A DNA stretch of 52,409 nt from an uncultured Pedobacter sp. (GCF_946480185.1 NZ_CAMLIG010000028.1:1-52409); one strand, 5' to 3'. Numbered from the stretch's first letter, positions 8,076 to 16,261 are shown. Program-made: numbers and translations. Notes: generated from the sequence alone by a model not told the origin.

Positions 8076-9359
8076 ATGTTTATAGCAGGTGCAAATAGTC
8101 CCATTAAAAACACCGATTACAGGGTGGTGCTACCTTTTTATGCTTACGCAGCGTTGGCATTTTTAATCGCCACTATTTTAATGATGACCAACGTGGAAGC
8201 GTTTACCATGCATCATTTTAATCCAAAAGCATTGGCCATTACGCATACCATGGCTTTAGGTTGGGGAACCATGATGATTTTAGGCGCAAGTCACCAACTG
8301 TTTCCGGTATTAATTGAAGGCAAATTGCACAGTAATTTTTTAGCTTATCTGTCTTTTATATTTGGTGCACTGGGCATTCCAATGCTGGTTTATGGTTTTT
8401 ACACTTTTGATTTCGGTTTTATTGCCAAAGCAGGTGCAATAGCTGTTAACTTGGCGGTAATCAGTTACCTCGTAAATTTAACCATCAGTATTTTAAAAAG
8501 TAAAAAGCATAATGTACACGCCGTTTCGGCATTTACCGCTGTAATCTGGTTATTGGTTACCACTTTCGTGGGATTGTTGCTCGTTTATAATTTCCAAAGC
8601 CCAATTTTTACGCAGGCATCCGTTCATTACCTTTCCTTACATGCACATTTAGGTATCATCGGTTGGTTTTTACTGATGATTATTGGCGTTGGCGCAAGGT
8701 TGATTCCCATGTTTTTAATCTCCAAATACGAGAACCAAAAAACTTTGTGGTGGATTTACGGATTTATTAACACAGGATTAATCAGTTTCATCGTCATTTT
8801 CACATACGGAGCTAACCCCATCATCAGTTTAATTCCGGTTGCATTAATCGGTGTCGCAGTTATTTTATTTGGGCGTTTTATTTACAAGGCTTACCAAAAA
8901 AGAATTCGTAAAAAAGTAGATGAGCAGGTGCAAACTTCCATGCTTTCAGTAGCCTTAATTGGTATTCCGTTGGTTATTATCATTGGTGTTATTTTAATTT
9001 TTAGCACATTGGGGCATCAGCAATTTGTTACGCTTTACGGTTTTACCATATTCTTTGGCTGGATTACCGCCATCATCCTCGGAATGACATTTAAAACGCT
9101 TCCCTTTATTGTTTGGAACAAAGTTTACCACAATGTTGCTGGTTTAGGAAAAACGCCAAACCCGAAAGAGCTTTTTAAAAACAATATTTTTGTAGGCAAC
9201 ATCGTCAGCTATCTTTTAGGTTTTGTTATCCTTAGTTTTGGCATTATTAATAGCAGTATCATGGCATTAAACATAGGCGCAGCGCTATTATTGCTAAACG
9301 CTTTGCTTTATAATTTAAACGTATTTACCATCCTATTCCATCAATCTAAATTAAAATGA
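8076..9359 (+). CDS. Heme-copper oxidase subunit I-like membrane protein (NO-cluster type)
   Basis: A 427-residue integral membrane protein with about 12 hydrophobic segments. It resembles the shortened cytochrome oxidase/NorB subunit I-like proteins found in Bacteroidetes beside RIC and DUF2249 genes. Conserved-looking histidines are H57 in THTMALGWG (likely heme ligand), H73 in GASHQLFP, and HYLSLHAHLGIIGW near residues 183-196. The full copper-site histidine set of a true terminal oxidase is not evident, so catalytic NO reduction is possible but not shown; it may instead bind heme or sense NO. The stop overlaps the next start (ATGA), implying translational coupling. Confidence 0.75.
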   Translation: MFIAGANSPIKNTDYRVVLPFYAYAALAFLIATILMMTNVEAFTMHHFNPKALAITHTMALGWGTMMILGASHQLFPVLIEGKLHSNFLAYLSFIFGALGIPMLVYGFYTFDFGFIAKAGAIAVNLAVISYLVNLTISILKSKKHNVHAVSAFTAVIWLLVTTFVGLLLVYNFQSPIFTQASVHYLSLHAHLGIIGWFLLMIIGVGARLIPMFLISKYENQKTLWWIYGFINTGLISFIVIFTYGANPIISLIPVALIGVAVILFGRFIYKAYQKRIRKKVDEQVQTSMLSVALIGIPLVIIIGVILIFSTLGHQQFVTLYGFTIFFGWITAIILGMTFKTLPFIVWNKVYHNVAGLGKTPNPKELFKNNIFVGNIVSYLLGFVILSFGIINSSIMALNIGAALLLLNALLYNLNVFTILFHQSKLK

Positions 9360-9679
9360 ATGTTGTAACAAATAACGAGCTAAAAAGCACCATTGCGCTT
9401 ACCGGATTGTACCACGTAATAGACCCGGAAATTGGATTGAATATTGTTGATTTGGGTTTGGTTTACGAAATCCGATTTGATGAAGAGGAGCATTTAATAA
9501 CAGTGATCATGACATTGACTACGCAGTTTTGCCCCATGGGCGAATCTATTGTAGATGCCACCAAACAGGCAATGCAGGAAAGCTTTTTAGATTACGAAAT
9601 TAAAATAGAGCTTATATTTGTGCCGGCATGGAGCCCAGATATGATTTCTGAACAAGGAAATAAATTTTTAAACGGATAA
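9356..9679 (+). CDS. DUF59/MIP18 family iron-sulfur assembly factor (SufT/PaaD-like)
   Basis: A 107-residue single-domain MIP18 family protein. The family signature DPE lies at residues 23-25 with the following NIVDLGLVYEI, and the conserved cysteine of the TTQFCPMG motif is C59. Members help to mature Fe-S proteins. It overlaps the membrane protein gene by 4 bases and is followed by the Rrf2 gene after 2 bases. Its presence fits a cluster that rebuilds Fe-S centres after nitrosative damage; that link is inference from context. Confidence 0.9.
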   Translation: MNVVTNNELKSTIALTGLYHVIDPEIGLNIVDLGLVYEIRFDEEEHLITVIMTLTTQFCPMGESIVDATKQAMQESFLDYEIKIELIFVPAWSPDMISEQGNKFLNG

Positions 9680-9681
9680 AT

Positions 9682-10113
9682 ATGTTAAGCAACACCTGTA
9701 AAAATGCGATAAAAGCGGTGATCTATTTGGCATCAAAAGAAAACCATAGCGAAAAAGCTGGCGTAAAAGAAGTTGCGCAAAACATCAACGCAAGTGAGCA
9801 TACCGTGAGTAAAATTTTGCAGAACCTGGTAAAGCAGAAAATCATCAACAGCATTAAAGGTCCAACGGGTGGCTTTTTTATTACCGAACAGCAACGCCAG
9901 CAACCCATCATCAATATTGTGAATACCATTGACGGCAAAGATGTTTTTACCGAATGTGGCCTAGGCTTAAGTCATTGTTCTTCTTCTCATCCTTGCCCCA
10001 TACACGATCAATACAAAATTGGGAGAGAGATTATCCAGACCATATTTACCCAAAACAGCATTAACGTTTTGTGCGGACCGGTTGAAAGCGGATTGGCACA
10101 TTTAATAGGTTAG
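9682..10113 (+). CDS. Rrf2 family transcriptional regulator, NsrR-like
   Basis: A 143-residue Rrf2 regulator with an N-terminal winged helix (residues about 1-65, including the ASEHTVSKILQNL recognition region and GPTGGF wing). Three cysteines, C92, C99 and C105, lie at almost the same places as the Fe-S ligands of NsrR and IscR, so a NO-sensitive Fe-S cluster is likely. As the last gene of the 6015-10113 unit it probably represses its own operon, and the inverted repeat at 5936-5959 is a good candidate site. Assignment to NsrR rather than another Fe-S Rrf2 protein rests on gene context. Confidence 0.88.
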   Translation: MLSNTCKNAIKAVIYLASKENHSEKAGVKEVAQNINASEHTVSKILQNLVKQKIINSIKGPTGGFFITEQQRQQPIINIVNTIDGKDVFTECGLGLSHCSSSHPCPIHDQYKIGREIIQTIFTQNSINVLCGPVESGLAHLIG

Positions 10114-10123
10114 GTTTTTATTT

Positions 10124-10203
10124 GGGCGTTTTTACTCCGCCAGTTGGCGGATCATACTTCACAGGCCTTAACCACAAGCCGGTATCGATACAATCGTTAA
10201 CGC
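10124..10203. repeat. GGGCGTT...TTAACGC interspersed element
   Basis: An 80-base stretch begins GGGCGTT and ends TTAACGC. It contains a palindrome at 10136-10151 (TCCGCCA paired with TGGCGGA). Elements with GGGCGT and AACGC ends and a hairpin centre are, from memory, frequent between genes in Sphingobacteriaceae. It lies just after the Rrf2 stop and may also work as a terminator or RNA-stabilising structure. Confidence 0.45.
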
Positions 10204-10265
10204 GGTGTTTTAAGCTTAAAAGGTAAATATTTCATCGCATCAAAATAATTAAAAACACACACATT

Positions 10266-10598
10266 ATGGAAAACAAACTATATCCCGAAACCACCAGAGA
10301 ATTAGCAGAAAAAAAAGGAAAGCTAGCACCCGAAAATCTGGAAGCCTGGAAAAATTTTAGCAAGACCGTATTTAAGGCAGGCGCACTTACCGAAGAAACC
10401 AAGCAATTAATAGCCATTGCTGTTGCTCATGTAACACAATGTCCTTATTGTATCAGAGCGCATACCAAACAGGCCATGCGCAAGGGCGTAACCAAAGAAG
10501 AAATTATGGAAGCCATTTGGGTAGCGTCAGAAATGCGGGCCGGCGCAGCTTACGCTCACGCAACCATCGCTATGGACGAAATGGAGAAATTTACTTAG
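10266..10598 (+). CDS. Carboxymuconolactone decarboxylase family (AhpD-like) protein
   Basis: A 110-residue all-helical AhpD/CMD-like protein. The redox motif CPYC is at C59-C62 with H66 following in the usual CxxCxxxH arrangement, and the C-terminal half has the typical KGVTKEEIMEAIWVA helix pair. Members act as alkylhydroperoxidases or thiol-disulfide proteins. It has its own 152-base upstream gap after the Rrf2 gene. The stop codon lies inside a perfect hairpin (10588-10610). Confidence 0.9.
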   Translation: MENKLYPETTRELAEKKGKLAPENLEAWKNFSKTVFKAGALTEETKQLIAIAVAHVTQCPYCIRAHTKQAMRKGVTKEEIMEAIWVASEMRAGAAYAHATIAMDEMEKFT

Positions 10599-10610
10599 TG
10601 TAAGTAAATT
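10588..10610 (+). terminator. Hairpin terminator overlapping the stop codon of the AhpD-like gene
   Basis: AATTTACTTA (10588-10597) and TAAGTAAATT (10601-10610) form a perfect 10-bp stem with a 3-base loop, followed by CTTTTAT. The TAG stop is within the hairpin. The T tract is short, so efficiency is uncertain. Confidence 0.55.
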
Positions 10611-10651
10611 CTTTTATCAGTTAGAAAGCTCAATACCCAATACCCACTCCT

Positions 10652-11176
10652 ATGAACCATCCACAAAAAACCATTTGCACCATTGGACATTCAACCCATA
10701 GTGCGGAAGAGTTTCTAAGTATTTTAAAGCATTACCAAATTGAACTACTTGTAGATGTTAGGCGATTCCCTGGGTCAAGGAAATTTCCTTGGTTTAACCA
10801 AGATATTTTAAAAAGCTATTTAGCTACTAACGGGATAGATTATGTTCACATCGGCAAATTGGGAGGCAGACGAAAACCCAATCCCGATTCTGAAAACATA
10901 AACTGGCGACACCCTGCTTTTAAGGCTTACGCCGATTTTATGGAATCGGAAGAATTTAAGATTGGGGTTACAGAATTGGAATTGCTTGGTGCAGAAAAAG
11001 TGACTACTATCATGTGTTCAGAAGTACTTTGGTGGCGCTGTCACCGTTCTATGATTGCCGATTATTTAAAAAGCAAAGGCTGGAAAGTGATGCACATCCT
11101 CTCAAAAGAAAAATTAACCGAACACCCATACACACAACCGGCAAAAATTGTGGATGGGGAATTAACCTATCATTGA
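10652..11176 (+). CDS. DUF488 family protein
   Basis: A 174-residue cytoplasmic DUF488 protein. It shows the family start TIGHSTHSAEEF, the arginine-rich DVRRFPGSRKFPWFN segment (residues about 36-50) and the C-terminal MCSEVLWWRCHRSMIADYL motif (about 125-142), which carries conserved cysteines and a histidine. The molecular function of DUF488 is not established. It follows the AhpD-like gene after 53 bases and precedes the hemerythrin fusion by 27 bases, so it may share a transcript with the latter. Confidence 0.88.
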   Translation: MNHPQKTICTIGHSTHSAEEFLSILKHYQIELLVDVRRFPGSRKFPWFNQDILKSYLATNGIDYVHIGKLGGRRKPNPDSENINWRHPAFKAYADFMESEEFKIGVTELELLGAEKVTTIMCSEVLWWRCHRSMIADYLKSKGWKVMHILSKEKLTEHPYTQPAKIVDGELTYH

Positions 11177-11203
11177 CTTAGTCCATGATTTAAAATATAC
11201 ACC

Positions 11204-11986
11204 ATGAAAACTCAAAAGTATTACGACACCGTTAGCGAAGCCATTAATGAATTAGCAAAAAAAGGTTATACTACCGATTTTGAAGTGTTAAAGGAGCATG
11301 ACTGTTTAGTTTGTAAGCAAACTGCCCAACAACTCTCGCCAGATGAATTTGTGATTGATGAAACCTATCGTTTTGAAGGCGAAACAGACCCGGGCGATGA
11401 AATGATTGTTTATGCAATCTCCTCGCAAAAGCATGGTGTAAAAGGTGTTGTGGTGAACGGTTATGGCACTTACGCAGATCCTGATATTTATAAAATTGTA
11501 GAACGTTTAAAAAAACAACCTGCTGTAAAAGAGAAACCCATTAAACGTAGTGAGGTACTAAAGCCTTTGAGCAGAGAGCATCATCATGCCTTGTTATTGT
11601 GCTGGAAAATTAAAAATGGTTATGCAAAAGGCGCATCTGCCGAAAGGATTAAAAAATACGCCGATTGGTTTTTTGAGCATCATCTTTTACCACATTTTGC
11701 CATCGAGGAACAGTATGTTTTCCCTGTTTTGGGAGACGAACATCCAATGATTAAACAGGCTAAAATAGATCACCAGCGTTTAAGAAAGCTTTTTTTAGCA
11801 ACGGATAATTTAGAAAGCAACTTACGCGAGATTGAGGAAACGTTACAAAACCATGTAAGGTTTGAAGAACGTATTTTATTTAATGAGATTCAAAAATATG
11901 CAACAGAAGAGCAGCTCAATGATATTGAAATGTTCCATGTTGAAGAAAAATTTGTAGATAATGTGGACGACCCTTTTTGGGAGTAA
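11204..11986 (+). CDS. Fusion: small PRPP-synthetase-like (misnamed) domain + hemerythrin HHE domain
   Basis: A 260-residue two-domain protein. Residues 1-105 match a small Bacteroidetes domain often labelled phosphoribosylpyrophosphate synthetase although it lacks PRPP synthase motifs; GYTTDFEV and VVVNGYGTYADPDIYKIV are typical. Residues about 118-258 are a hemerythrin domain with candidate iron ligands H126-H128, H159/H160, H164, E168, H190, H217 and E221, giving a di-iron site for oxygen or NO. Its place behind the RIC/Rrf2 cluster suggests a stress or sensing role. A frameshifted copy of 124 bases spanning the domain junction lies at 13325-13447. Confidence 0.82.
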   Translation: MKTQKYYDTVSEAINELAKKGYTTDFEVLKEHDCLVCKQTAQQLSPDEFVIDETYRFEGETDPGDEMIVYAISSQKHGVKGVVVNGYGTYADPDIYKIVERLKKQPAVKEKPIKRSEVLKPLSREHHHALLLCWKIKNGYAKGASAERIKKYADWFFEHHLLPHFAIEEQYVFPVLGDEHPMIKQAKIDHQRLRKLFLATDNLESNLREIEETLQNHVRFEERILFNEIQKYATEEQLNDIEMFHVEEKFVDNVDDPFWE

Positions 11987-12192
11987 ACTTAGCTTTAAGC
12001 CACCAAAACCTTCTAAAGCTACTTTTAATCTGCAACAATATCCGTTTTGATATGAGAAGTTTTTTTGCGGTATCTCTAAAATATCATTTGCCTCTTTTCC
12101 ATTTTGTGATAAAAAAACAGGCATGAAGCCTAGCATCGAGCCAATGTAAGTCCAATAATTAATGTAGGAAAGCTCTCGTTGAGTTTTAGTTT

Positions 12193-12312
12193 TTAAACAG
12201 GATCAGAAAAATAAAGCGATACAAAAAGCGTCCGCCAGAGGATCTCTTCAATTTGCCTCAATTCATCAAAATTAATCTCAATCATACCATTTTCGCTTGC
12301 TAAAAGTGTCAT
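12193..12312 (-). other. Possible decayed gene remnant in the 11987-12373 gap
   Basis: The 387-base gap has no intact gene. On the minus strand a 39-codon frame starting at 12312 reads plausibly (MTLLASENGMIEIN...FVSLYFSDPV). A second protein-like frame continues at about 12192-11999 in another phase (SYINYWTYIGSMLGFMPVFL). Together they look like one gene broken by a frameshift and running into the hemerythrin gene. I do not recognise the family; it may also be chance. Confidence 0.25.
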
Positions 12313-12373
12313 CTGATAAAGCTTGAAACCTAAGGAAATGTTTTACCGAGCAGAAAGAATTAGCTAACTCCCA

Positions 12374-13189
12374 TTATCTTTTGACAAAAGAACCTTCGAA
12401 AAACTGATTTACTTTTTGATTAAACTCCTCGGTATGTTCCATGAGTGTTGCGTGACCGGAGTTAGGCAAAATCCATAAATATGCGTGGGGGATACCTTGG
12501 TAAATTTTAATGGTGTGTTCGAGGGTAATAACATCATGATCGCCGCTTATAATCAAGGCGGGGCAGTGGATTTTCTTTAAGTCAGTTAAAGGAATATTTG
12601 GTTGAGTCCAGTCCAGCATAAATACCTTCCAGCTGTTTTTTTCTTTAGCTTTAGTTAATACTTTAGTTCGGGAAGCATCATAATTTATTTTGTCTTTTTT
12701 CCATAGTGACGGTATTATTGCAGTTGAATCGGGCCACAAGTTAGCACCGGTTGAAGCCAGTTTAGCTACTTTTGAAGGATGCCGCATTGCTAGCAATAAT
12801 GCAACTATTCCTCCATCGCTCCAACCAATTACATTAGCAGAATCAATATGCATTTGCCCTAATAAATCCGCAACATCATCTGCCATCATCTCAAAACTTA
12901 AAGAATCAGCGGGGTCAATTGATTTACCCTGAGCCCTGCTATCCAAAGCAATCACTTTATATCGCTGAGAAAAAAAAGGGATAATACTTTGCATAGACTT
13001 AATACTTCCCCCATTTCCGTGAATCAATACTAGCGGTTTTCCTTTACCATATTGTTCTGTGTAAATGTTTATTCCACGTACTTTATAGTATTTTCCAGCA
13101 GTTGGATTATTGCCGTAGTCAATTTTCGTTTGGCCAAATACTGAATTTGAGCTTACACAAAAAACAAAGAAAACAAAGATTTTATACAT
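12374..13189 (-). CDS. Secreted alpha/beta hydrolase
   Basis: A 271-residue alpha/beta-hydrolase fold enzyme. Residues 1-20 form a signal peptide ending VFGQ, so it is periplasmic. The oxyanion-hole HGNGG is at 57-61, the nucleophile elbow GWSDGG places Ser124, the acid is D217 or D219 in SGDHD, and the histidine is H246 in NSGHA. The family includes esterases, haloperoxidase-like and C-C hydrolases; the substrate cannot be read from sequence. The frame is open upstream to 13246, but the start at 13189 gives the clean signal peptide. Confidence 0.85.
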   Translation of the reverse strand: MYKIFVFFVFCVSSNSVFGQTKIDYGNNPTAGKYYKVRGINIYTEQYGKGKPLVLIHGNGGSIKSMQSIIPFFSQRYKVIALDSRAQGKSIDPADSLSFEMMADDVADLLGQMHIDSANVIGWSDGGIVALLLAMRHPSKVAKLASTGANLWPDSTAIIPSLWKKDKINYDASRTKVLTKAKEKNSWKVFMLDWTQPNIPLTDLKKIHCPALIISGDHDVITLEHTIKIYQGIPHAYLWILPNSGHATLMEHTEEFNQKVNQFFEGSFVKR

Positions 13190-13324
13190 GTTTAAAAATA
13201 TGAAATTTTTTAGATGAAAGCCCACAGTAGAATATATCCTAATCAAGGAGCTTAAAACCCCTTGCCATAATCAAACTTTGAGTACTATAAAGAAAACTTA
13301 TTTTCGGGAAGGTTCAAACCGCAG

Positions 13325-13447
13325 TTACGGTACTTATGCAGATCCCGATATTTATAACATTGTAGAACGCCTAAAAAGCAACCTACTGTAAAAGAGAAAC
13401 CCATTAAACATAGCGAAATATTAAAGCCTTTGAGCAGAGGGCATCAT
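13325..13447 (+). pseudogene. Fragment of the PRPP-like/hemerythrin fusion gene, frameshifted
   Basis: These 123 bases align base for base with 11461-11584 of the intact fusion gene, at roughly 85 percent identity by eye, with a one-base deletion in the run of A at about 13370-13377 that shifts the frame and brings an early stop. The fragment spans the junction of the two domains. Its right end (13421-13447) overlaps the 3' end of the alpha-glucosidase on the other strand. It is a relic of a duplication or of a lost paralogue. Confidence 0.85.
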
Positions 13448-15115
13448 TAATTTAAAAACCTTAGTTTCGTAAGGTTTTAATGTGGTTTTTCTTGAATTTT
13501 CAGAATAATTTCCAATAATTAATGCTGCATTTTTGAGGTCGCAATCAATCTCAAAAGTTTCCTCAAACGCGGTGAAATTCAATAATATGATAAACAGGCC
13601 GTTTTCATCTTCGCGGCTGTAAGCGTAAACAGATTTATTGGTGGCATCTAAAATTTGGTATTCTCCATAAATTAATGTCGAGTACGTTTTTCTCAGTTCA
13701 ACCAGTTTTCTAAAGTAATTTAAAATACTTTCTGGTTCATTTTCTTGCGCTGCTGCGTTTACGCTTTTATAATTCGGATTTACCCTTAACCAAGGTTTCC
13801 CATCGGTAAAGCCGGCATTTTTGCTGTTGTTCCATTGAAAAGGAGTTCGCCCGTTATCCCTCGCAGTGATTTTTTGTGCAGCCATAAATCTGGGTAAATC
13901 GCCACCGGTGCTGGCCAAATACTGGTGCATATTGATACTTTCAATATCGCGGTAATCTGCAATATCATCAAACTTAATGTTGCTCATTCCAATTTCATCG
14001 CCATGGTAAATAAACGGCGTTGCCCGCATCGTCAACAAAAAAGTGTGGAGCATCTTGGCCGCAACTTCTCTAAATTCTTCACTGTCGTTTCCCCAACGCG
14101 TTAGCATCCTTGGCTGGTCATGGTTGCCCAAATAAATGGTTCCCCAACCGCTGGCAAAAGCTTTGTCCCATTTGGTATAAATCTGCTTAAACTCTAGCAA
14201 ACTATAACCATCTGGGTGAGGTTCTTTAAAGCCATCGGGCGTAAAACCGATGCCCATTCCTTCAAAATGGTAAAGCATGTTCAGTTCTTTCCTTTCCGGA
14301 TCAACAAATAAATGCACATCTTCCGTTTTTACACCTACACCTTCGGCAATACTTACGCAGTTGTATTTGCTCAAAACCTGTTCGTTCATTTCTTGCAAGT
14401 ACTCGTGTAAGTGCGGGCCTTGTGCATAAAAATCGCCGAAATTCCCGTTAAACCGGTCTGGAATTGGCGGAAAAGTGGTGTCTTTGGATATAAACGGAAC
14501 TACATCCATCCTAAAGCCGTCCACGCCTTTATCAAACCAAAAGCCTAAAATATCGTAAATCTCTTCTCTTAATTTTGGGTTTTCCCAGTTTAAATCGGGC
14601 TGTTTTTTAGAAAAATAGTGGAGATAATAAGCGTTTGTAGTTTCATCGTATTGCCAAGCATCCCGGTTTACATCAAAATAGCTTTCGCGATGGTTTGGTT
14701 TTCCGTTTTCTGCCGGCCACCAGTGGTAATAATCCCGATAAGGATTATTACGAGATTTCTTTGCTTCCTGAAACCAAAAATGTTCATCACTGCTATGGTT
14801 TGGCACTAAATCTAAAATTAGCTTGAGTTGTTTTTGGTGCATCCTTTTCAGCAATTCATCAAAATCCTGCATGTTTCCAAAATCTGCCATAATGTTACGG
14901 TAATCAGAAATATCATAACCGTTATCATCATTTGGAGAAGTAAAAATCGGGTTTAACCAAAGCGCATCCACACCTAAACTTTTGATATAATCCAATTTGG
15001 AAATGATGCCCTGCAAATCGCCGATGCCATCGCCGTTGCTATCTTTAAAACTTCGCGGGTAAATTTGGTAAATTACCGCTTCTTTCCACCAAGTGTTTTT
15101 ATTTAGGCTGTTCAT
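13421..15115 (-). CDS. GH13 alpha-glucosidase (oligo-1,6-glucosidase type)
   Basis: A 564-residue GH13 enzyme for alpha-glucosides such as isomalto- or malto-oligosaccharides. The (beta/alpha)8 start YQIYPRSFKDSNGDGIGDL is at residues 16-34; DLVPNHSS is at 102-109. Nucleophile D204 lies in GFRMDVV, acid/base E258 in SIAEG, and D333 in NHDQPR. No signal peptide is seen, so it is cytoplasmic. The frame is open to 15166, but homologues begin near MNSLNKNTWWKEA. The last eight residues (MMPSAQRL) and the stop are read from the antisense of the hemerythrin-gene fragment at 13421-13447, so the original C-terminus was replaced. Confidence 0.93.
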   Translation of the reverse strand: MNSLNKNTWWKEAVIYQIYPRSFKDSNGDGIGDLQGIISKLDYIKSLGVDALWLNPIFTSPNDDNGYDISDYRNIMADFGNMQDFDELLKRMHQKQLKLILDLVPNHSSDEHFWFQEAKKSRNNPYRDYYHWWPAENGKPNHRESYFDVNRDAWQYDETTNAYYLHYFSKKQPDLNWENPKLREEIYDILGFWFDKGVDGFRMDVVPFISKDTTFPPIPDRFNGNFGDFYAQGPHLHEYLQEMNEQVLSKYNCVSIAEGVGVKTEDVHLFVDPERKELNMLYHFEGMGIGFTPDGFKEPHPDGYSLLEFKQIYTKWDKAFASGWGTIYLGNHDQPRMLTRWGNDSEEFREVAAKMLHTFLLTMRATPFIYHGDEIGMSNIKFDDIADYRDIESINMHQYLASTGGDLPRFMAAQKITARDNGRTPFQWNNSKNAGFTDGKPWLRVNPNYKSVNAAAQENEPESILNYFRKLVELRKTYSTLIYGEYQILDATNKSVYAYSREDENGLFIILLNFTAFEETFEIDCDLKNAALIIGNYSENSRKTTLKPYETKVFKLMMPSAQRL

Positions 15116-15220
15116 TTTGTAAGTGTTTATTAATTGATTAATAGGTGTTTGAGAAAATGAGGTCATTGCTGGTTCCTGTTCAACAATTTCAGATGTAAAT
15201 TAAAATAATTAGCTTTAGGA

Positions 15221-15931
15221 ATGAAAAAAATGATTCTTTTGACATCGATTTTGTTTTGTGTACTATTTGTTAAGGCACAGATCAATGTTCTGGTATTTAG
15301 TAAAACAAACGGATTTAGGCATGCATCTATTGCAGAAGGAAAAGATATGTTTAAGAAGTTAGCTGAAACTCAGAACTGGAAGCTTAATTTCTCTGAAGAT
15401 TCGCTGCAAATCAACAATAAAGTTTTATCTAAAATTAAAGTACTTGTTTTCTTAAATACAACGGGCGATATTTTTGGTCCCGATGAAAAACAGGCGTTAC
15501 AAAAATACATTCATAAAGGCGGTGGCTTTGTTGCGATTCATGCTGCAACAGATACAGAAAAAGATTGGAAATGGTATGTGGATATGGTAGGCGGTGCGTT
15601 TAAAAGTCACCCCAAACCACAAACTGCCACTATAAATATCATCAACCATGATTTTAAGGCAATGCAACATTTTGGTAAAACGTGGGTCCATTTTGATGAA
15701 TGGTACAATTTCAGAAATCCCGTAAACCCAAAAGCTACCGTGTTGGCTACGGTTGATGAAAACAGCTATCAAGGCGGTACAATGGGCAAAAACCATCCAG
15801 TAGTTTGGTATCAGCAATACGAAGGCGGTAAAATTTTCACCACTACATTAGGCCATACTAAAGAAAGTTATACCGAACCAGATTTTGTTAAAATGATACA
15901 AGAAGCTGTGATTTGGGCTGGTGGTAAATAA
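15221..15931 (+). CDS. ThuA-like domain protein, secreted
   Basis: A 236-residue protein with a signal peptide (residues 1-19, ending VKAQ) and one ThuA-like domain, a class I glutamine-amidotransferase-like fold. Typical stretches are VLVFSKTNGFRHASI at the start, GGGFVAIHAATD in the middle (near residue 100) and HPVVWYQQYEGGKIFTTTLGH near the end. Bacteroidetes members are often linked to trehalose or other sugar use and dehydrogenases; the activity is not established. Divergent from the glucosidase gene, with which it may share a sugar-related role. Confidence 0.88.
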   Translation: MKKMILLTSILFCVLFVKAQINVLVFSKTNGFRHASIAEGKDMFKKLAETQNWKLNFSEDSLQINNKVLSKIKVLVFLNTTGDIFGPDEKQALQKYIHKGGGFVAIHAATDTEKDWKWYVDMVGGAFKSHPKPQTATINIINHDFKAMQHFGKTWVHFDEWYNFRNPVNPKATVLATVDENSYQGGTMGKNHPVVWYQQYEGGKIFTTTLGHTKESYTEPDFVKMIQEAVIWAGGK

Positions 15932-16061
15932 TCAAATTGGCCATCGAAAACATCATTCATTTTGTAGAACGTAAAAATAATCCATAGTTTCTGGAATTTT
16001 GAACTAAGCAATCGATTCAATGTGGTTCATGGAACGAGTCGCAAAAATATTTACACTTCAT

Positions 16062-16092
16062 TTTGTTAATGCGGGTATATTGACTTAATTTG
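16062..16092 (+). promoter_or_regulatory. Putative housekeeping promoter of the ECF sigma gene
   Basis: TTTG at 16062-16065 and TTAATTTG at 16085-16092 are 19 bases apart, matching the Bacteroidetes pattern TTTG-N19-TAnnTTTG with one mismatch. It predicts a start near 16098 and a leader of about 160 bases for the sigma gene. The rest of the 330-base gap 15932-16261 shows nothing else. Confidence 0.4.
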
Positions 16093-16261
16093 TGATGAGG
16101 AAGACAGTTTTATTGGACGAAACCTGTTATTCTGAGCCAATTATTTTTATAAACTGATACGTAAATTTTACTTCATTTTTGATGATTTTTAAACGCTGGA
16201 GTTATTTCTTTTTTAAAAATCCGGAAAGAAAGGCATAGTTTACAACACGATTTATTTTTTA

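Noticed and set aside
13305..13325. tRNA T-arm-like GGTTCAAACC
   Set aside because: No cloverleaf can be formed around it, and the following bases belong to the pseudogene fragment.
15210..15217. TAGCTTTA as a -7 promoter box of the ThuA-like gene
   Set aside because: It ends only three bases before the ATG, which would put the RNA start inside the gene.
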